From the NCBI GenBank assembly GCA_947564735.1, contig CANOEC010000036.1, positions 1 through 38,262 on the forward strand: 38,262 nt of DNA. Reading direction: 5' to 3'. Origin of the DNA: an uncultured Lachnospiraceae bacterium (GTDB taxonomy: Bacteria > Bacillota > Clostridia > Lachnospirales > Lachnospiraceae). A program made the position numbers and the translations under genes. Below, in pieces: positions 16,294 to 25,143 of this stretch. The notes under the pieces were generated by a model. It was not told the origin of the DNA. It made no database searches and was given only the letters and a program-made list of their open reading frames with translations. How positions within the stretch are numbered: the first letter of the stretch is position 1; each line of letters opens with the position of its first letter.

Positions 16294-17232
16294 TTATGCC
16301 AGCACTGGCTCTTTTTTCTTGATGATAACTCTGACTTCTTCCACGCTTTTCTTTGTGGCGACAGCTATCTGTTCAAGAGTAAAATTATTCTCATACATAT
16401 TCATTATTACATCTACTAAGGTATTATCTCTGATTCCTTGTGACAAGTTACACATGGCGCTCACGTCCTCTCTTATTCTATCATCTACTGCAATATTGTA
16501 CTCTTTTTCCATGATCCCTAATTTTTCATCAACGGAAAGTTCCATTGACAACAGCGTACTCAACAGACGGTGCAGCTCATATTTATCATCATGCTCCGGA
16601 AGTTCATTTGCTATACCGATCAGGACAATATTCAGCAGGTCTATCCCGCCTTTCCACGGATAGGAGCCTAAGAGTTTATCGTCCACCAGATGCACATAAT
16701 CCATACAGTTCTCGTCCATGTTCATACAGACCCAGATACTGAAAACACGTTTGATGTCGTTATAGTTCGTCTTGACAAAATCCCGTTCCTTCTGCGAGGA
16801 AACAAGGCGGCTTACATAGAACACTGCCCTGTTCAGGATATGGTAACTTGTGGGTTCGTCCTTTTGTGCTTCCAAATTTACGATCACCTGTGAAATACCG
16901 TCTTTCATGCGTACATAAAAGATAATGTCAAACCGGATCAGCCCTTCGCCTATCTCCGCACTTTCCGTATTCAGCCCGACAATCCGCTGCCCGCTTTTTT
17001 CCCTTTCGATATTGGTCAGCCCCGGCTCTACCGGAACCACGCTGATGAAAGGCTCTCCCTCAATGTGGGACACCACATCTTCCGGATTCATTCCCTTAAA
17101 TTCATCAACGGTCTTTACCAGTATATGCGCCAGAATGATCTTATTTCCCAGCAGGCGCTTCGCCTTTTCGTCATATTGGGCATCTTCGTCCGCCGCACTT
17201 ACTGCATTTCTTAACTCTGTGTCCACAGCCAT
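16294..17232 (-). CDS. PD-(D/E)XK nuclease family transposase (Rpn/PDDEXK_2-like)
   Basis: 312 residues from the ATG at 17232, which has AAGGAGG only 3 bases away; an upstream frame extension lacks a good start. The nuclease core is visible: Asp102 in IRFDIIFYV, then VIVNLEAQKD with Glu121 and Gln123, the E-x-Q form of the motif common in these transposase-like nucleases. LLGNKIILAHIL at the N-terminus and an HTH-like C-terminus (FTLEQIAVATKKSVEEVRVIIKKK) also fit. Members act as DNA nucleases promoting recombination. It has its own promoter (17300-17328) and terminator (16222-16263) and sits between two genes that are normally neighbours in the ICE operon, so it looks like a later insertion. 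Confidence 0.85.
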   Translation of the reverse strand: MAVDTELRNAVSAADEDAQYDEKAKRLLGNKIILAHILVKTVDEFKGMNPEDVVSHIEGEPFISVVPVEPGLTNIEREKSGQRIVGLNTESAEIGEGLIRFDIIFYVRMKDGISQVIVNLEAQKDEPTSYHILNRAVFYVSRLVSSQKERDFVKTNYNDIKRVFSIWVCMNMDENCMDYVHLVDDKLLGSYPWKGGIDLLNIVLIGIANELPEHDDKYELHRLLSTLLSMELSVDEKLGIMEKEYNIAVDDRIREDVSAMCNLSQGIRDNTLVDVIMNMYENNFTLEQIAVATKKSVEEVRVIIKKKEPVLA

Positions 17233-17299
17233 AAACCTCCTTTTTTCCAGTTGCAGGAAACGCAAAAGCCATTCCCAAAAGGTATATGACCTCAGATTT

Positions 17300-17328
17300 A
17301 TTATACCCTGAAAGCCCTGCTAAATCAA
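17300..17328 (-). promoter_or_regulatory. Promoter of the PD-(D/E)XK nuclease gene
   Basis: On the minus strand TTGATT (17323-17328) and TATAAT (17300-17305) are separated by 17 bp. It lies 68 bases upstream of the nuclease ATG. Confidence 0.75.
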
Positions 17329-17385
17329 TCGGAACTTTCAGAAGCTGAGCCAGACATGACCGGATTTTCATTGATGTTCCGATTG
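17326..17385. repeat. 10-bp inverted repeat after the helicase stop
   Basis: CAATCGGAAC (17326-17335) and GTTCCGATTG (17376-17385) are perfect inverted repeats 40 bases apart. The right arm touches the helicase stop codon and the left arm overlaps the nuclease -35. It may be a 3' hairpin of the helicase message or an insertion scar. Confidence 0.5.
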
Positions 17386-19297
17386 TTATAGCGTTTCCTC
17401 CTTTCCTTTCGCTTTTCCAATCTCCGGCTTGACAGCTCCAGCCGCCCGTACTTTGAACGCTTCCAATTTTTCTCTTAAAGATGTTCTCTGTGCAGGCTTC
17501 TCAGCCATTACCGCCACAAGTTTCAACCCCTGTGGATTGCCATTGTCCACTGCATAATTGTGTCTTGCGTTTTCAACTGGATATGGTATCGGTGCATCAG
17601 AGGCAGTTTCCACCGTTTCCGGCTTCTCAATGGCATGTTCTTCCTGCCCCGGCTTCTGGACATCATGTCCAGAAGTGTCCTGGCCTTTGTTTTCTTCCTC
17701 CCTGGCATTATCAATATCGGCAATATCGTCCATGCCAAGGGCATCGTCCCCTTTTTCATCCATGTTGAGCAGGGCATTTAAGGCGGAAAGCCGTTCCAGC
17801 TTCTCCGCAAGCTCCGCTTCCTGTGCAAAAGGCTTGTTTACCTCCGTTTTTGCGGTTTCAAGCTGCCGTTCTACAGTTTCCAGTTTGGTCTGTGCTTCAG
17901 CAAGCTGTTTCGGCATGGATTCCAGTGCATGGTTGATACGGGCGATGTTGCCCAGCGGGTCAGAGCCGACTTCAAGGTTATGGGAAAGCTGCCCCTTTAA
18001 GTTCATCACAAATTTGTGGTTGAATGAATCAAAGGACACCGCCATCTTAAACCCGGCATATTCCCCCACTGTGGCAGGCACATTGACGGTTTTCATTTCT
18101 TTGCACATCTCCACAAGTGCAGTCCCGGCTTCTTTCCTGTCCGTATAGACTTTATTCCCGACTTTCATGACAAACTGTTCCTTGTCTGCCGGGAGATTTG
18201 CCTTTGCGGTCTGAATATCCGCCGCCATGCCGCTGATCCGCTCCTTCAGGATTGCGATCTGCTGCGGGTAATGCTTTGCGATATTATCCTCCAGTTTATA
18301 TTTCTGGCTTGTGTGGTTTCCTTTCATCAGCTTCAGCTTTGATACCTGGATGTCGAGATCCATCTTTTCCTTTATATAGGGATTGCCTGTCGCAAGGGCT
18401 TTTACCTCCGCATAGGTGAGCGCCGCTTCGTCCACGTCCTCACAGCTCCGCACCGGGGATTTGCTCGTCATGATCTGCCCGATGAATTTCTGCTTGTTCT
18501 CAATGAGCTGCCAGGAATAGCTGTCGAATGTCCCTTCCGTCACATACCGGAAAATCTTCACTTTCGGATTGAGGTTGCCCTGCCTTAAAATACGGCCTTC
18601 CTGCTGTTCAATATCGGACGGGCGCCACGGCACATCGAGATGATGCAATGCTATCAACCTGTCCTGCACGTTGGTTCCTGCCCCCATTTTCTGCGTGGAA
18701 CCCAATAAAAAACGAACCTGTCCGCTCCTAACCTTGCCAAACAGCTCCGCTTTCCTTAATTCCGTATTCGCTTCATGTATAAATGCGATCTCTTCTGGCG
18801 GCACTCCTTTCTCCACCAGCTTGTTTTTTATATCTTCATAAACATTAAATGTGCCGTCCCCTTTCGGTGTCGAAAGGTCACAAAAAATCAACTGTGTGGA
18901 CTTCTGCTCTTTTGTTTGCTCCCATATCTCAAATGCTTTTCCGACACAGGTTGCTGCTTTGGAGTTTTCACTGTCCGGCAGCATATCATTGATAAGCCGC
19001 TGATCCAGAGCCAGCTTCCTTCCGTCATTAGTGATTTTCAGCATGTTATCCTGATACGGCTCCACAAGCCTGTTGCGTACCGCTTCGGCCCTGTCCGCCA
19101 GTGAGGAAACCATGTCCTGCTGGTACTCGCTCGGCTTTAACACTACGTTTTCATATTCTGCTTCCGGCACAGGCAGCTTCAACATATCCGGTGTCTGGAT
19201 GTCGGCGCTCTCTTTGAATAAAGAGATAAGCTCCGGCAGGTTGAAGAACTTCGCAAACCTTGTCTTTGCCCGGTAGCCAGTCCCCTCCGGGGCCAGT
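17386..19297 (-). CDS. 3' fragment of the split SNF2-like helicase gene
   Basis: The frame is open from the recombinase stop through the junction core to 17386; the first Met is at 19185 (599 residues). It contains the C-terminal helicase half: LIFCDLSTPKGDGTFNVYED, FLLGSTQKMGAGTNVQDRLI and the arginine-rich motif HHLDVPWRPSDIEQQEGRIL. Coiled-coil helices and a linker with one SGHDVQK insert follow. It is the direct continuation of the 5' part at 26147-34230. Joined at the TCTATCGC core the two form one frame of 3,332 codons. Alone it lacks the ATP-binding half, and no good ribosome site is seen before Met 19185, so it is probably not made or not active while the insertion is present. Confidence 0.85.
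17654..17674. repeat. In-frame palindromic element, copy 3
   Basis: The same 21-bp perfect palindrome as at 13709. It encodes TSGHDVQKP in the acidic linker near the end of the helicase 3' fragment. Confidence 0.85.
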
Positions 19298-19323
19298 TCT
19301 ATCGCGTTCCATTTATAGATACT

Positions 19324-20946
19324 TTAGTCGATTTGACCTACGAATTTGTAATAGACAGTCAACTTCTGTTCTTTCACTCCGTTGACCATGACTGGATTGT
19401 GTACTTCTATCTTTTCTATCAGCGTATTCAAAATCGTTGCCGTCAGTTTCTTCATGCCCGCACACTGTGCAAGGCTCTCTGTAAACTGCTCCGCATTGGT
19501 AACAGCGACAGACTTCGCTTTATGCTGTCTTTCCAGTTCCGACAGCTTTTCCTCATTTGCGTCCTGTTCCTGCTCATAATGCGCTGACATCATGGTGAAT
19601 TTCTTTTCCGACAGCCTGCCGCCGGAATAATCCTCATACAGCCGGATATACATCTGGTCAAGTTCAGCGTTCCTCTTTTTGAGTTTCTCAATCTCCGCCT
19701 TTATCTTTTCCGACCGTTCCGCACTGCTTTCATTCATGCTTAGAAGTACGTTGTTTATGAATTTCTCTTTGTCTTTCATTGCTTTTACTGCATGTCTGTC
19801 AATGTCCGCTTTTATAGCGTTTTCAATATCCCCTGCGCTGATCCGGTGTGCAGTACAGAAATTCGCTCCCTTTTTGCGGTAAGTGGTGCATTGGTAATAA
19901 GTCTTGTCCAGTAAATCCCTGTCAGGATTGCGGTTGTCCGTATGTATCAGGAGCGTCTGCCCACAATCAGGGCATTTCAGAAGCCCTCTGAAAATGTTCT
20001 CATAACCGGAAGTACACGGCTTGACTTTTGTGTGCCTGTCAATGCTGTCGTTTGCCGTCTGCCATACCTCTTTGGTGACAACCGCCTCATGCACATTTTC
20101 CAAAACCTCTCTGTCAGCCCGCCGGATATATCCCCTGCCTTTACATTTGAATGTCGGCTTTGAAGTCCCATGCACATACATACCACCTTTGTAAACGGGA
20201 TTGCGGATAATCCTTGTGATAACCTCCTGTTTCCAGTCATACCAGTAATCATCGCTGCCCGTATCATGCTGTAAGAAAAACTCCTGCTTGTAATAGCTCG
20301 GCTTGGGGATTTTCCTCTCATAAAGCACCTTGCCGATACGGTTTGTTCCATACCCTTCCAGTGCAAGGCTGTATATCAGTCTGACAGTGGGTGCAGTCAC
20401 TTCATCAACAATCAAGTGGTTTTTATCCTGTGGATCTTTCATGTAGCCGAATGGTGCAGTCGTTCCCATGAATTTCCCTTCCAGTGCCCGTATATGCTTT
20501 CCGCTCTTGACCTTTTTGGAAATATCTCTCGAATAAAATTCATTCAGTATATTCTTGAAAGGCGTGATGTCAAGTCCTCCGCTTTGTTCGGAATCCACAC
20601 CGTCATTGACTGCAATATAACGTACATGGTGCTGTGGGAAAAACACTTCAATGTATGCGCCACTCTCAAGATAATTCCTGCCAAGACGGGAGAGGTCTTT
20701 TGTGATGACCGTATCAATCTTCCCATCTTCAATATCGGCAATCATTCTCTGAAAACTCGGTCTTTGGAAATTTGTACCGGAGTAACCGTCATCCACATAG
20801 AAGGAGTAAGCCGCTTTCCCCATTTCCCTTGCAAATTTTTCAAGGATTGCCTTCTGGCTCTGGATACTCATGCTGTCCCCGACATTCCCATCGTCCTGTG
20901 ACAGTCTGCAATATAAAGCTGTGATTTTTGTTCCGTTCCCTTTCAT
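19324..20946 (-). CDS. Large serine recombinase (TndX/TnpX-like)
   Basis: 540 residues. The resolvase domain has the catalytic serine at about residue 16 in YCRLSQDD, the DGYSGTNFQRPSF segment and DLSRLGRNY with the active arginines. A recombinase domain follows (about 160-290), then a zinc-ribbon region with CPDCG and C-containing partners near 330-365, and a long coiled-coil (about 400-480) used for synapsis control. The length is close to TndX of Tn5397. GGAGG lies 7 bases before the ATG. It catalyses excision and insertion between short core sequences; here the cores are the TCTATCGC repeats. The stop codon is directly in frame with the helicase 3' fragment. Confidence 0.93.
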   Translation of the reverse strand: MKGNGTKITALYCRLSQDDGNVGDSMSIQSQKAILEKFAREMGKAAYSFYVDDGYSGTNFQRPSFQRMIADIEDGKIDTVITKDLSRLGRNYLESGAYIEVFFPQHHVRYIAVNDGVDSEQSGGLDITPFKNILNEFYSRDISKKVKSGKHIRALEGKFMGTTAPFGYMKDPQDKNHLIVDEVTAPTVRLIYSLALEGYGTNRIGKVLYERKIPKPSYYKQEFFLQHDTGSDDYWYDWKQEVITRIIRNPVYKGGMYVHGTSKPTFKCKGRGYIRRADREVLENVHEAVVTKEVWQTANDSIDRHTKVKPCTSGYENIFRGLLKCPDCGQTLLIHTDNRNPDRDLLDKTYYQCTTYRKKGANFCTAHRISAGDIENAIKADIDRHAVKAMKDKEKFINNVLLSMNESSAERSEKIKAEIEKLKKRNAELDQMYIRLYEDYSGGRLSEKKFTMMSAHYEQEQDANEEKLSELERQHKAKSVAVTNAEQFTESLAQCAGMKKLTATILNTLIEKIEVHNPVMVNGVKEQKLTVYYKFVGQID

Positions 20947-21008
20947 CTTCCTACCTCCATAAAAGGGCGGAACACACTAACCACATTATAGCATGACCGC
21001 CCATAAAA

Positions 21009-21185
21009 TTAAACCGTTTTCCCAACGATTTCTTCAAGATTTTTCCTGACCGTTTCCTCATTGATTTTACGGAAAGCATCTTCCATGCTCTGACCGCCCA
21101 AGTAGATATGCTCCACGACAATCCGTGTCGGCATATTTCTGTTTCCGTTTCTGCTTTTGCTCTTGATTTTTTGTTTACTTCCCAT
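21009..21185 (-). CDS. Small protein upstream of the recombinase
   Basis: 58 residues. It starts MGSKQKIKSKSRNGNRNMPT, is strongly basic, and then has a short helical body (RIVVEHIYLGGQSMEDAFRK). GGAGGGAACTGA precedes the ATG. It lies 62 bases before the recombinase gene on the same strand and is probably co-transcribed. Small basic proteins at this position occur in related elements and could help excision, like a recombination directionality factor, but this is only a positional guess. Confidence 0.65.
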   Translation of the reverse strand: MGSKQKIKSKSRNGNRNMPTRIVVEHIYLGGQSMEDAFRKINEETVRKNLEEIVGKTV

Positions 21186-21206
21186 TCAGTTCCTCCCTTC
21201 AAACGC

Positions 21207-21248
21207 AAAAAAGGACAGTTACAAACTGTTACGTTCATAACTGCCCTT
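21207..21248 (-). terminator. Terminator-like hairpin before the recombinase operon
   Basis: AAGGGCAGTTA and TAACTGTCCTT pair (one G-U) and six T follow on the minus strand. It lies 22 bases upstream of the 58-residue gene, in a leader position, so it could attenuate recombinase expression. Confidence 0.6.
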
Positions 21249-21640
21249 ACGCTGTTTTTTACAATCCAAAAAAATTACAAATCCGCTCTCTCTCTTGACT
21301 TTGCTTTGTAATCCAATAAACCCACATACAAGTGGCAGGTCAGTACGCTGCCCACATCGGAATTGCACCGTCATTTTATGACTGAACTTTTTAAAAATTC
21401 AGAAGTATCATTATCACAGATATGCTTCATCGCCCCGCACAACTGCTGTGCATTTTGTCAGGTTCTTATCGCTCCATGCCCTTGCTTTTAGTTCAATTCC
21501 AAACTATTGCAGGCATATCATGGCGCACTTACTTAGTGGCTACACATATCCTCACGTCCTGTATGTTTTGCGATATTCAGTTGTCAAATTTTCTTGTAAA
21601 AAATCCTATATCTGTATGGTATGTTTCCCTCAAAAAACAT
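21219..21640 (-). other. Leader region with two short coupled frames and a possible promoter
   Basis: On the minus strand a TTGACA (21582-21587) is the only good promoter box, with a weak ATACAG 17 bp on. Downstream lie a 19-codon frame (21371-21430) and a 51-codon frame (21219-21374) overlapping it by ATGA; the second ends inside the terminator hairpin. Neither has a convincing ribosome site or known product. The layout resembles an attenuation leader. Confidence 0.35.
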
Positions 21641-21970
21641 CTACAGTTCCAGCTTATACGCCCCGTATTTTTTGAGGACACGTTTCAGGATTTCTTTATC
21701 CTCTCCCTCTGCTGCATCATACATTTTTTTGAGTTTCTCCTGTTCGTAGGGAGTGAGCGTATTGTTGTACGGCTTGTAGCCCTCCATGATGAAAATCCCC
21801 CCGCCTGCTCCCGGCTTTGTATATATGGGATAACCATATGTGAGAGCCGCAACGTCATTTAATATCGTGCGCCTTGCAACACCAAATTCCTGCGCCAGTT
21901 CCCTTGACGTAACATGACCGTTGACCACAAGGATACTGACAATCTCCATTCTGCGGTATGCGGCGGTCAT
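21641..21970 (-). CDS. HTH-domain DNA-binding protein
   Basis: 109 residues from the ATG at 21970, chosen for GGAGGGAACAG upstream. Residues 1-60 form a DeoR/HTH_11-like winged helix (RRMEIVSILVVNGHVTSREL, FGVARRTILNDVAAL), followed by a wing (YPIYTKPGAGGGIFIMEGYK) and a helical C-terminus (LTPYEQEKLKKMYDAAEGED). Proteins of this kind are frequent in Tn1549-like and related elements and probably regulate element genes. It lies between the palindrome array and the recombinase leader. Confidence 0.8.
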   Translation of the reverse strand: MTAAYRRMEIVSILVVNGHVTSRELAQEFGVARRTILNDVAALTYGYPIYTKPGAGGGIFIMEGYKPYNNTLTPYEQEKLKKMYDAAEGEDKEILKRVLKKYGAYKLEL

Positions 21971-22102
21971 GCTGTTCCCTCCTTCCGTCCAGCCCCCTTT
22001 ATTATAGTAAATAGCAAATAGGCAAAAAACCTTCCTATTTACCAAAACTTTTTCAGAATTTTTTTGTCAGAATGGGCAGTAACGCCCGTATTGGTTTTGG
22101 GC

Positions 22103-22213
22103 AGCCTGACTATGCAGGCTAAAACCCGCTTGCATTCCATTTCTGGAATAGCAAGCACTGCCTGTGTCATGACACAGGGCGAAATAGCAAGCACTGCCTA
22201 TGGACGTCCATAG
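22103..22213. repeat. Array of four palindromes with a 17-bp direct repeat
   Basis: In order: AGCCTG/CAGGCT (22103-22120), ATTCCA/TGGAAT (22134-22149), a perfect 18-bp palindrome CCTGTGTCATGACACAGG (22161-22178) and a perfect 16-bp palindrome CTATGGACGTCCATAG (22198-22213). Before each of the last two stands the identical AATAGCAAGCACTGCCT (22147-22163 and 22183-22199), 36 bp apart. A G/C run (CCCCCTAACCCCC) follows at about 22280. This may be an origin of transfer or other cis-acting site. Confidence 0.65.
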
Positions 22214-22606
22214 ACCGAATTTTCACAGATTTTTCCTTGCGGAACATCTGCAAAAATTGGCTTGCGCTAAGGGAATAAATCCCCCTAACCCCCTTTGAAA
22301 AAACTCTTGTTTTTCGTAGAGATAGCTTGTAAAAATGAAGAATTTTTGTGCAGAAAATATGTTTGCTCAGCAACAAATTTTCTCCAAAATATTGAAACCT
22401 TTTTAACAAAACAGCACAAAAATTTACATAAGAAAAGTGTACTGTATCGAAGTTAATTCTCCCATTGCAGTACACCAAAATATTTTGCTATTTTCTTCAA
22501 CATTCAAGTCACATACAAATCATTCAATGATCTCGATCAACTTCATTTTGTTCTTTCCTCTTTTCCAAAACCATTTCCGTAGGAACTGATTTCATTTTGA
22601 TAATAT
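22214..22606. other. Non-coding stretch with an 8-bp inverted repeat
   Basis: No convincing gene. GTGTACTG (22437-22444) and CAGTACAC (22468-22475) are perfect inverted repeats that mark the point where base composition turns AT-rich, so this may be the edge of the transporter cargo. Confidence 0.35.
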
Positions 22607-22747
22607 TTATTTGCGAACATTGATTAGCGTTTCTTGCTTACATTTGGGGCAATACAACGAAAAATATTCAATCACTGTATCTTCTCGAATTATTAGTCGT
22701 GTTTTGTTTTGGCAAACTGGGCATAAAACACATTGAACTGTTTTCAT
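22607..22747 (-). CDS. Cysteine-rich KTR-domain protein
   Basis: 46 residues (50 if the ATG at 22759 is used). The sequence MKTVQCVLCPVCQNKTRLII, then YCPKCKQETLINVRK, is the Cys-rich KTR family: two CxxC knuckles around NKTRL, likely binding one zinc. The family is common on Gram-positive conjugative elements and has no known function. It is slightly shorter at the C-terminus than usual. It starts just after the ABC permease stop and may be its last operon gene. Confidence 0.8.
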   Translation of the reverse strand: MKTVQCVLCPVCQNKTRLIIREDTVIEYFSLYCPKCKQETLINVRK

Positions 22748-22765
22748 TTTTTGAAACATCCGAAA

Positions 22766-23407
22766 TTACGAATGTATTTTGGTATAGAAGTAAACTGACA
22801 GCTTATAAGAAATTGCTCCCATAATCACCAAAATAACTGCCCCTATAATAATTGCATGATTTACAAACCATAACGCTAAACTCGTAAGATCAACATTAGC
22901 TTTCTTTAAGACAAATGCAACAGCTAAAAGCATCATAACGGAAAATATCATTGTAAATGAACCGCCATTGGCTCCCATTAGATAATTCGTTGGAATCGTC
23001 AGCAGACCATAAAAAAGTGAGAGGGCAAATCCAGCTAACGAAAATTTCACGCATAGGTCAAATGTGAGTTCAACATAAAATAATGTCGATACAGTACACA
23101 AGCAGAATGAAATAATTGACATTACAATAGCAATAATCATAAAAAATAAATATCTACTTGTAATGATTGTTTTTCGAGTAGTAGGCAAAGCAATCGCCAT
23201 TTTGTCCCATTTACATTGAGTATCATATACCATAATCGTTTTAGGTATGTCCACTAATAATAATGGTAAAAAAATTGCTACATACATTGCACCTACCGAT
23301 TGAAAATAAATTATCACAGCCAGTGCAATCAAAGCGATAAAAACATAGTTTATAGGACGTATGCGTTCTCTCATAACATAAAAATCTTTTTGAATTAATC
23401 CTTTCAT
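22766..23407 (-). CDS. ABC-2 type transporter permease
   Basis: 213 residues with about six hydrophobic spans (for example 20-50, 84-110, 118-140, 150-170, 185-205), the size of ABC-2 permeases paired with YtrB-like ATPases. The start MKGLIQKDFYVMRERI is typical of this group. Its ATG overlaps the ATPase stop (ATGA), so both are made together as a membrane exporter or immunity transporter. The substrate is unknown; relatives are linked to cell-wall antibiotics and bacteriocin self-protection. Confidence 0.85.
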   Translation of the reverse strand: MKGLIQKDFYVMRERIRPINYVFIALIALAVIIYFQSVGAMYVAIFLPLLLVDIPKTIMVYDTQCKWDKMAIALPTTRKTIITSRYLFFMIIAIVMSIISFCLCTVSTLFYVELTFDLCVKFSLAGFALSLFYGLLTIPTNYLMGANGGSFTMIFSVMMLLAVAFVLKKANVDLTSLALWFVNHAIIIGAVILVIMGAISYKLSVYFYTKIHS

Positions 23408-24267
23408 TTTGTTTCCCCCTTTATATAAAACAGCATAATATCATCAATATTCGCAGGTTCTACTATTGCCTTTGGATAACTTTTTTCTGCTTTATGGCGA
23501 TTACGGACAAGGGCTTTATACTGAAAATCCTGTTTGCGAAAAGCTATGATTTCCGACTTATCCATCTTCTCAAATATTGCAGAACCGCAGATTATAACAC
23601 CATAATTATCAATAATCTCATCTTTGGAATAACTGAAAATCAATTTACCATTGTGTATAAAAGTGACATAGTCAGCCACCTTCTCTAAATCACTTGTTAT
23701 ATGCGTAGAAAACAATACAGAGTGATTTTCATCCTGAACAAAATCAATAAGAATATCGAGAATATCATCTCTAATTACAGGATCAAGTCCACTGGTAGCC
23801 TCATCCAAGATTAATAGTTCTGCTTCATGAGAGAGAGCAACAGCAAAAGCTAATTTGACTTTCATTCCCCTTGAAAAATCTTTAATTTTCTTTTTGAGGG
23901 GCAACTCAAATTGTGTAAGATAATTTTGATACTCGCTGCATTGCCAGTTTGAATATATACCTGCCATGCACTTTCCAAGTTCAACAGGTGTCAATATATC
24001 TGGAAAGTGATTTTCATCAAATATAATCCCAATCTTATTTTTGATAAAGACTTCTTCCGATATATTATCTTTCCCGAAAATAGCAACTTCTCCATCGCTC
24101 ATTGTAATTTCATTAAGTATACAGTTGATTGTCGTGGATTTTCCAGCTCCGTTTTCTCCAATTAACCCCATAATAACACCACGAGGAACTGTGAAACTCA
24201 ATTTATCAAGAACAAAATCCCCATAGTCTTTTGTAAGGTTCTTAACCTCCAAAATATTATCTGTCAT
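23404..24267 (-). CDS. ABC transporter ATP-binding protein
   Basis: 287 residues. Walker A GENGAGKST (about 37-45), the signature FSRGMKVKLAFAVAL (a variant with SRGMK), Walker B LLILDEATSGLDP and the switch histidine in STHITSDLEKVADY are all intact. The C-terminal 70 residues form the extra domain seen in YtrB/BcrA-type ATPases. It directly follows the GntR stop and overlaps the permease start, so the three genes form one operon controlled by the GntR protein. Confidence 0.95.
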   Translation of the reverse strand: MTDNILEVKNLTKDYGDFVLDKLSFTVPRGVIMGLIGENGAGKSTTINCILNEITMSDGEVAIFGKDNISEEVFIKNKIGIIFDENHFPDILTPVELGKCMAGIYSNWQCSEYQNYLTQFELPLKKKIKDFSRGMKVKLAFAVALSHEAELLILDEATSGLDPVIRDDILDILIDFVQDENHSVLFSTHITSDLEKVADYVTFIHNGKLIFSYSKDEIIDNYGVIICGSAIFEKMDKSEIIAFRKQDFQYKALVRNRHKAEKSYPKAIVEPANIDDIMLFYIKGETK

Positions 24268-24645
24268 TTAATCATCCTCCTGATATAATAATGTAAGCAA
24301 CCCAACAAGCTTATCGAAATCAATACCGCTTGCACGTGCTATTTCAATGGCTTCTACAAACCGTTCTTCGATTTTTTTCTGTTGTTCTTCTAAGTAAAAA
24401 TCTTGGTTTTGTGCTGATACATAGCACCCTTTGCCCGCTGTACTTTCTATAAAACCTTCGTCTTGCAGAGTGGCGTATGCTTTTTGAACTGTCAAGACAC
24501 TAATTTGCAATGATTTTGCAAGAGAACGTACAGACGGAATAGCATCACCAGCCTTTAATTCACCACTCATAATAGAAGATTTAACCTGTGAGGCAATTTG
24601 CTCATATAAAGGTCTACTCGATTTATTACTTACGACAATCTCCAA
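24268..24645 (-). CDS. GntR-family regulator, YtrA type
   Basis: 125 residues. The winged helix is clear (RPLYEQIASQVKSSIMSGEL, AIPSVRSLAKSLQISVLTVQ, GKGCYVSAQ). A short helical tail replaces a ligand-binding domain, which defines the YtrA subfamily of ABC-transporter regulators. It is first in the operon. A perfect 8-bp dyad overlaps the -10 of its promoter, so it likely represses the operon until an antimicrobial or envelope signal appears. Confidence 0.93.
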   Translation of the reverse strand: MEIVVSNKSSRPLYEQIASQVKSSIMSGELKAGDAIPSVRSLAKSLQISVLTVQKAYATLQDEGFIESTAGKGCYVSAQNQDFYLEEQQKKIEERFVEAIEIARASGIDFDKLVGLLTLLYQEDD

Positions 24646-24679
24646 AATTTCACCGCCAATCCGTATCAGTGTGTTGCTA

Positions 24680-24730
24680 ACTGTATTGCTATAACAAATA
24701 CAGTATATAGCACATAAACAAAACTGTCAA
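24680..24730 (-). promoter_or_regulatory. GntR operon promoter and operator
   Basis: On the minus strand consensus TTGACA (24725-24730) and TATACT (24702-24707) are 17 bp apart. The dyad ACTGTATT (24680-24687) and AATACAGT (24697-24704) overlaps the -10, a classic repressor position. Confidence 0.85.
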
Positions 24731-24853
24731 TAGAATTCTGTACATTTTTCAATTACGTGAGGAGAAAAATATGAACCCCAAAAATATGTAGAGCGAATCT
24801 TGAGGATTTGCAGGAAATATTAGAATTACAATATCTATCGTAGCTTTTACTGT

Positions 24854-24962
24854 ATTCCGAAAATCAAAATTCTTGAAGTCTATTTCCTCTACTTCTTGAA
24901 TTCCGAAAACCGGAACTCTTGAAGTCAGATTTTTGAACTTCTGCAATTCCGAAAATCGGAAT
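24854..24962. repeat. 46-bp tandem repeats with TTCCGA palindromes
   Basis: The unit beginning ATTCCGAAAA starts at 24854, 24900 and 24946, an exact 46-bp period; the second half has CTTGAAGTC twice. The last copy forms the palindrome ATTCCGA-AAA-TCGGAAT. Translated on the minus strand the repeats look like the FRxSEVQKF linker of replication initiators, so they may be origin repeats inside a decayed rep gene. Confidence 0.55.
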
Positions 24963-25143
24963 GTAACAATACTGATAATAATTAGACTGATTATAGTCAT
25001 ACTGAATCAATCATATCAATCCTATCCTAAATCCTTCCCTTTGCATTGTGGACTATGTGCATAACGCCTGCTACAGCGGAATCTCCCTCATTCCTATCTG
25101 TCATTACAAAAGAAAAATGTTTCTATCCTGCTATTTCCTTCCT

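Noticed and set aside
22167-22478. 103-codon minus-strand frame over the palindrome array
   Set aside because: It runs through the palindromes, has no ribosome site or known motif, and its composition looks like translated non-coding DNA.
24749-25000. 83-codon minus-strand frame over the 46-bp repeats
   Set aside because: No ribosome site; hydrophobic ends flank a repeat-derived middle. Better explained as decayed initiator sequence, so reported as a repeat only.
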